DNA of 5,607 bases, taken from the NCBI GenBank assembly GCA_012511005.1, contig JAAZGX010000284.1, positions 1 to 5,607 of the forward strand, given 5' to 3'. Made by a program: the position numbers and the translations under genes. Position 1 is the first letter of the stretch. Every line of letters begins with the position of its first letter. The notes beneath the pieces are model-generated. The model was not told the DNA's origin and ran no database searches. It worked only from the letters and a program-made list of their open reading frames with translations. Origin of the DNA: Clostridiales bacterium (lineage in GTDB: Bacteria; Bacillota; Clostridia; Oscillospirales; Acutalibacteraceae). Below are positions 5,556-5,607 of this stretch, one piece after another.

Positions 5556-5607
5556 GATAAACAAATTTACCGCGGTACCACCCTGTTTACCCGTAAGGGT
5601 CTCTTTA
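5521..5607 (-). promoter_or_regulatory. T-box leader, 3' half (antiterminator plus terminator)
   Basis: The transcript contains the T-box signature AGGGTGGTACCGCG at 5571-5584. The antiterminator can be drawn completely: helix A1 pairs AGGG (5581-5584) with CCCT (5550-5553); the seven-base bulge UGGUACC is at 5574-5580; helix A2 pairs GCGGTAAA (5566-5573) with TTTATCGT (5554-5561) around a UUUG loop. A short ACCC/GGGT hairpin at 5589-5600 may be the end of stem III. In this family an uncharged tRNA acceptor end pairs with UGGN of the bulge and blocks the terminator. N is U here, so the tRNA should have A73, which fits Val, Leu and Ile tRNAs but also many others. Stem I and the specifier codon are outside the window, so the amino acid cannot be read. 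Confidence 0.95.

Noticed and set aside
5499..5564. In-frame upstream extension of ilvE to an ATG at 5564
   Set aside because: It would translate through the antiterminator and terminator arms, adds residues with no family match, and a good ribosome binding site precedes the ATG at 5498.

Overview
The window holds one tightly packed operon, entirely on the minus strand, so it reads from the right edge of the window towards the left. Strong AGGAGG-type ribosome binding sites, a T-box (tRNA-sensing) leader, moderate GC (roughly 40-45% by eye) and oxygen-sensitive ferredoxin-linked enzymes point to an anaerobic Firmicute, probably a gut or rumen member of the Clostridia. I cannot name the genus from sequence alone.

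Layout in transcription order: the 3' half of a T-box leader with a complete antiterminator/terminator pair (5521-5607); ilvE, a branched-chain amino acid aminotransferase (4434-5498); a small MinD/ParA-like P-loop ATPase (3769-4434); a four-subunit 2-oxoacid:ferredoxin oxidoreductase in the order delta (two-cluster ferredoxin, 3544-3750), alpha (VorB, 2444-3511), beta (TPP subunit, 1692-2444), gamma (1153-1692); an HTH-XRE/cupin regulator (583-1134); and the first 185 codons of an AMP-forming acyl-CoA synthetase that runs off the left edge (1-556). Three junctions are one-base TAATG overlaps and the other gaps are 18-32 bases. No stretch outside genes exceeds about 110 bases, and I see no internal terminator, mobile element, tRNA, rRNA, repeat array or CRISPR.

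How the genes may work together (inference): the ligase would activate a short or branched carboxylic acid to its CoA thioester, the oxidoreductase would carboxylate that thioester reductively with CO2 and reduced ferredoxin to a 2-oxoacid, and IlvE would transaminate the 2-oxoacid to valine, leucine or isoleucine. T-box leaders switch genes on when a tRNA is uncharged, that is, under amino acid starvation. That favours this biosynthetic direction over amino acid fermentation. The ATPase has no assigned role; metallocluster or cofactor maturation of the oxidoreductase is a guess from its position. The T-box specifier codon, which would name the amino acid, lies beyond the right edge of the window.
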